44,996 nucleotides of DNA from Acidobacteriota bacterium (GTDB lineage: Bacteria > Acidobacteriota > Terriglobia > 2-12-FULL-54-10). This document shows positions 43,437 to 44,996 of this stretch, piece by piece. Below the pieces are notes generated by a model that did no database searches, was not told the DNA's origin, and saw only the letters and a list, made by a program, of their open reading frames with translations. A program made the translations under genes and the position numbers. Where the stretch lies: contig JACQGE010000067.1 of the NCBI GenBank assembly GCA_016199675.1, positions 1 through 44,996 of the forward strand, in the 5' to 3' direction. Position 1 is the first letter of the stretch. Each line of letters begins with the position of its first letter.

Positions 43437-44726
43437 ATGTCACAGGGTATCGAAATAAAAATGGAAGAACGGCAAGAAGGCGAACGCTTTAAGGTGCGCG
43501 GGAATGGAGCCGCATTGCGCGAGCGTGTAAGCAGCCGGTGGTTTCTTCTGGGCGCGGGTTTATTGATTGGAGTAGCTGTTTTCTGGTTGTGGCGGTATTA
43601 CGCCGTCCGCGAAAGCACCGATGACGCGCAGATCGAAGGCCACATCCATTCGATCGGGGCCAAGGTGGGCGGCACTGTGCTCCGTGCGCACGTGACGGAC
43701 AACCAGTTCGTAGAGGTGGGGACGGTCCTGGTGGAGCTGGATCCGCAGGATTACCAGATAGCCGTCGAGCGGACGGAGGGGAATCTGGCCGAGGCCGAAG
43801 CTCTTTGGCGCGCCAGCCAGACGGCGGTGCCGATTGTTTCGGAAACAACGGCTAGCAAACTTTCTGACGCCGAGGCAGGCTTGGAAGAATCACGCGCCAG
43901 CCTAGTGGCTGCCCAGAGGACGGCGGAAGCAGCCCAAGCCACTCTCCGTGCGGCTCAAGCCCGGTTGCGGGAAGCGGAGGCGAACTCGGAAAGAACCAGC
44001 CGTGACTTGGAACGGATGCAACAATTGCTGGCGGAAGGGGTCATAGCTCAGCAGCAATATGACGCAGCCAAAGCGGCGGCGGACGCGAACCGCGCCGCGG
44101 TAGAGGCTTCCCAAGCCTCGATAGCCAACGCGGAGCAGGGCATTCAGGCAGCGGAGAGCCGGGTGGCGCAAGAGCGGGCAAAACTGTCTCAATCCGAGGC
44201 TACGCTTCAGGCGGCGAAAACTGCCCCGCAGCAGGTTGCCGTTACGCGAGCACAGGCCGACTCGGCCAGGGCGAAGATGGAGCAGGCCAAAGTCGCGCTG
44301 CGCCAGGGTCAGCTCAATCTGGAATATGCCACCATTCGGGCGCCGGTGGCTGGCATCGTGAGCAAGAAATCCATCGAGCCAGGGCAGATCGTGCAGCCTG
44401 GGCAGCCGCTGCTGGCGATAGTTCCCCTGGAAGACATCTGGGTGACTGCCAACTTCAAAGAGACGCAGCTCAACCATATGCGTCCGGGGCAGAAGGTCAT
44501 CATCTCCGTGGATGCGTACGGGGGGCGGAAGTATGAAGGTCATGTGGATAGTATTGCCGCCGCTACCGGGGCCAAATTCAGCCTGCTGCCCCCGGAGAAT
44601 GCCACCGGCAATTTCGTCAAAGTCGTCCAGCGGGTGCCCGTGAAAATCATCTTGGAAAAGGGGCAAGATTCAGAACACCTGCTTCGCCCCGGCATGTCCG
44701 TCGTGCCTACCGTCCTCACCCAATAG
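43437..44726 (+). CDS. HlyD/EmrA-family membrane fusion protein
   Basis: Periplasmic adaptor of a drug efflux system, 429 aa. One N-terminal helix (WFLLGAGLLIGVAVFWLWRYY, about 36-56) is followed by STDDAQIEGHIHSIGAKVGG, the EmrA barrel start. A long Ala/Glu-rich coiled-coil hairpin spans about 110-285, and the barrel closes with NLEYATIRAPVAGIVSKKSIEPGQIVQ in two parts. A beta-barrel domain ends at MSVVPTVLT. EmrA normally works with an EmrB-type major facilitator pump and TolC. Neither partner lies upstream, and the next gene is unrelated. Confidence 0.92.
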   Translation: MSQGIEIKMEERQEGERFKVRGNGAALRERVSSRWFLLGAGLLIGVAVFWLWRYYAVRESTDDAQIEGHIHSIGAKVGGTVLRAHVTDNQFVEVGTVLVELDPQDYQIAVERTEGNLAEAEALWRASQTAVPIVSETTASKLSDAEAGLEESRASLVAAQRTAEAAQATLRAAQARLREAEANSERTSRDLERMQQLLAEGVIAQQQYDAAKAAADANRAAVEASQASIANAEQGIQAAESRVAQERAKLSQSEATLQAAKTAPQQVAVTRAQADSARAKMEQAKVALRQGQLNLEYATIRAPVAGIVSKKSIEPGQIVQPGQPLLAIVPLEDIWVTANFKETQLNHMRPGQKVIISVDAYGGRKYEGHVDSIAAATGAKFSLLPPENATGNFVKVVQRVPVKIILEKGQDSEHLLRPGMSVVPTVLTQ

Positions 44727-44907
44727 GCGCTGTTGTAAAGCCCGTTTTAAGCGATTGTCAAGGGCACGGTTTTCTATTGGAGTTTATACACTTCCCATTC
44801 TTGCTAAACACCGAGCAAAGCGATTATTGCCCTACAAAAAACCGCAACCAACTCGCTGAGTTCTCCAAGCTTGCCCGCACCACTGCGCGCTGCTAAACTG
44901 TGCGGTC

Positions 44908-44996
44908 ATGGCTACAAATGCCTTCGAGAAGGCGTTCGAGAAGGTCAGCGAACTTGCCGCGACGTTTCAAGCCAACGAAGCCCGCTATCTGTCCCC
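44908..44996 (+). CDS. 5' fragment, possible restriction-modification protein
   Basis: 29 codons run off the window end: MATNAFEKAFEKVSELAATF followed by QANEARYLSP. An opening with helical residues and then Q/R-x-N/H-E-x-x-Y-L-S-P is, from memory, how many Type IIG (Eco57I-like) restriction-methylase proteins begin. The evidence is short. There is no clear Shine-Dalgarno, and the 181-bp gap before it contains no hairpin of note. Confidence 0.45.
   Translation, partial: MATNAFEKAFEKVSELAATFQANEARYLS

Overview
The window looks like a chromosomal segment of an Acidobacteriota bacterium, most like the Terriglobia/Solibacteres side of the phylum. This is inference: it rests on the style of the Rhs cores, the gene content of the cytochrome b/c and cytochrome oxidase clusters, TonB receptors with an N-terminal carboxypeptidase-regulatory domain, and short palindromic intergenic repeats. 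No 16S rRNA gene is present, and I found no tRNA gene and no CRISPR array.

Layout. (1) 1-2.2 kb: an Nramp Mn/Fe importer divergent from a DtxR/MntR-type regulator. (2) 2.5-8.2 kb: a four-gene quinol:cytochrome c oxidoreductase operon (Rieske protein, b6-type cytochrome b, subunit IV-like protein, and a 1042-aa cytochrome with eight CXXCH motifs and long coiled coils), closed by a strong terminator. (3) 8.2-11.5 kb: a small accessory island with palindromic repeats, a truncated Rhs tip, a secreted 192-aa protein and an Rhs tip fused to a transglycosylase-like domain. It lies between the bc-type operon and the oxidase operon. (4) 11.6-24.9 kb: a cytochrome oxidase cluster with an Fe-S-type Rrf2 regulator, subunits II, I, III, a second III and IV, a CxxC membrane protein, a cupredoxin-like lipoprotein, ctaA, ctaB, an ABC exporter pair, an opposite-strand protein with two C-x2-C-x8-C-x7-C repeats, a DUF420-type gene broken by a 14-bp tandem duplication, a HEAT/barrel protein and a secreted protein. 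(5) RNase P RNA on the minus strand. (6) An M20 peptidase-asd-dapB lysine/diaminopimelate cluster. (7) An orphan GvpL/F-type gene, then a probable metal-uptake cluster (His-rich small protein, TonB receptor, HGG lipoprotein). (8) A cytidylate-kinase-like protein, a two-gene glycosyltransferase operon, and an Lhr-type helicase divergent from an AlkA-type glycosylase. (9) A TetR regulator with an EmrA/HlyD adaptor. (10) The first 29 codons of what may be a Type IIG-like restriction-modification protein, running off the end.

How it fits together. The first half encodes most of an aerobic chain from quinol oxidation to oxygen reduction, plus heme A synthesis (CtaB then CtaA) and probable copper or assembly accessories. 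The most striking observation is in oxidase subunit I. The catalytic His-Glu-Tyr motif and the D-channel residues are intact, but the K-channel lysine and its serine partner are replaced by Ile and Phe. The second is the compact Rhs-transglycosylase gene with a secreted, immunity-like neighbour and a second Rhs tip that has lost its variable end into a palindromic repeat.

Limits: all family calls come from reading motifs, with no database search. Residue numbering for reference enzymes is from memory.
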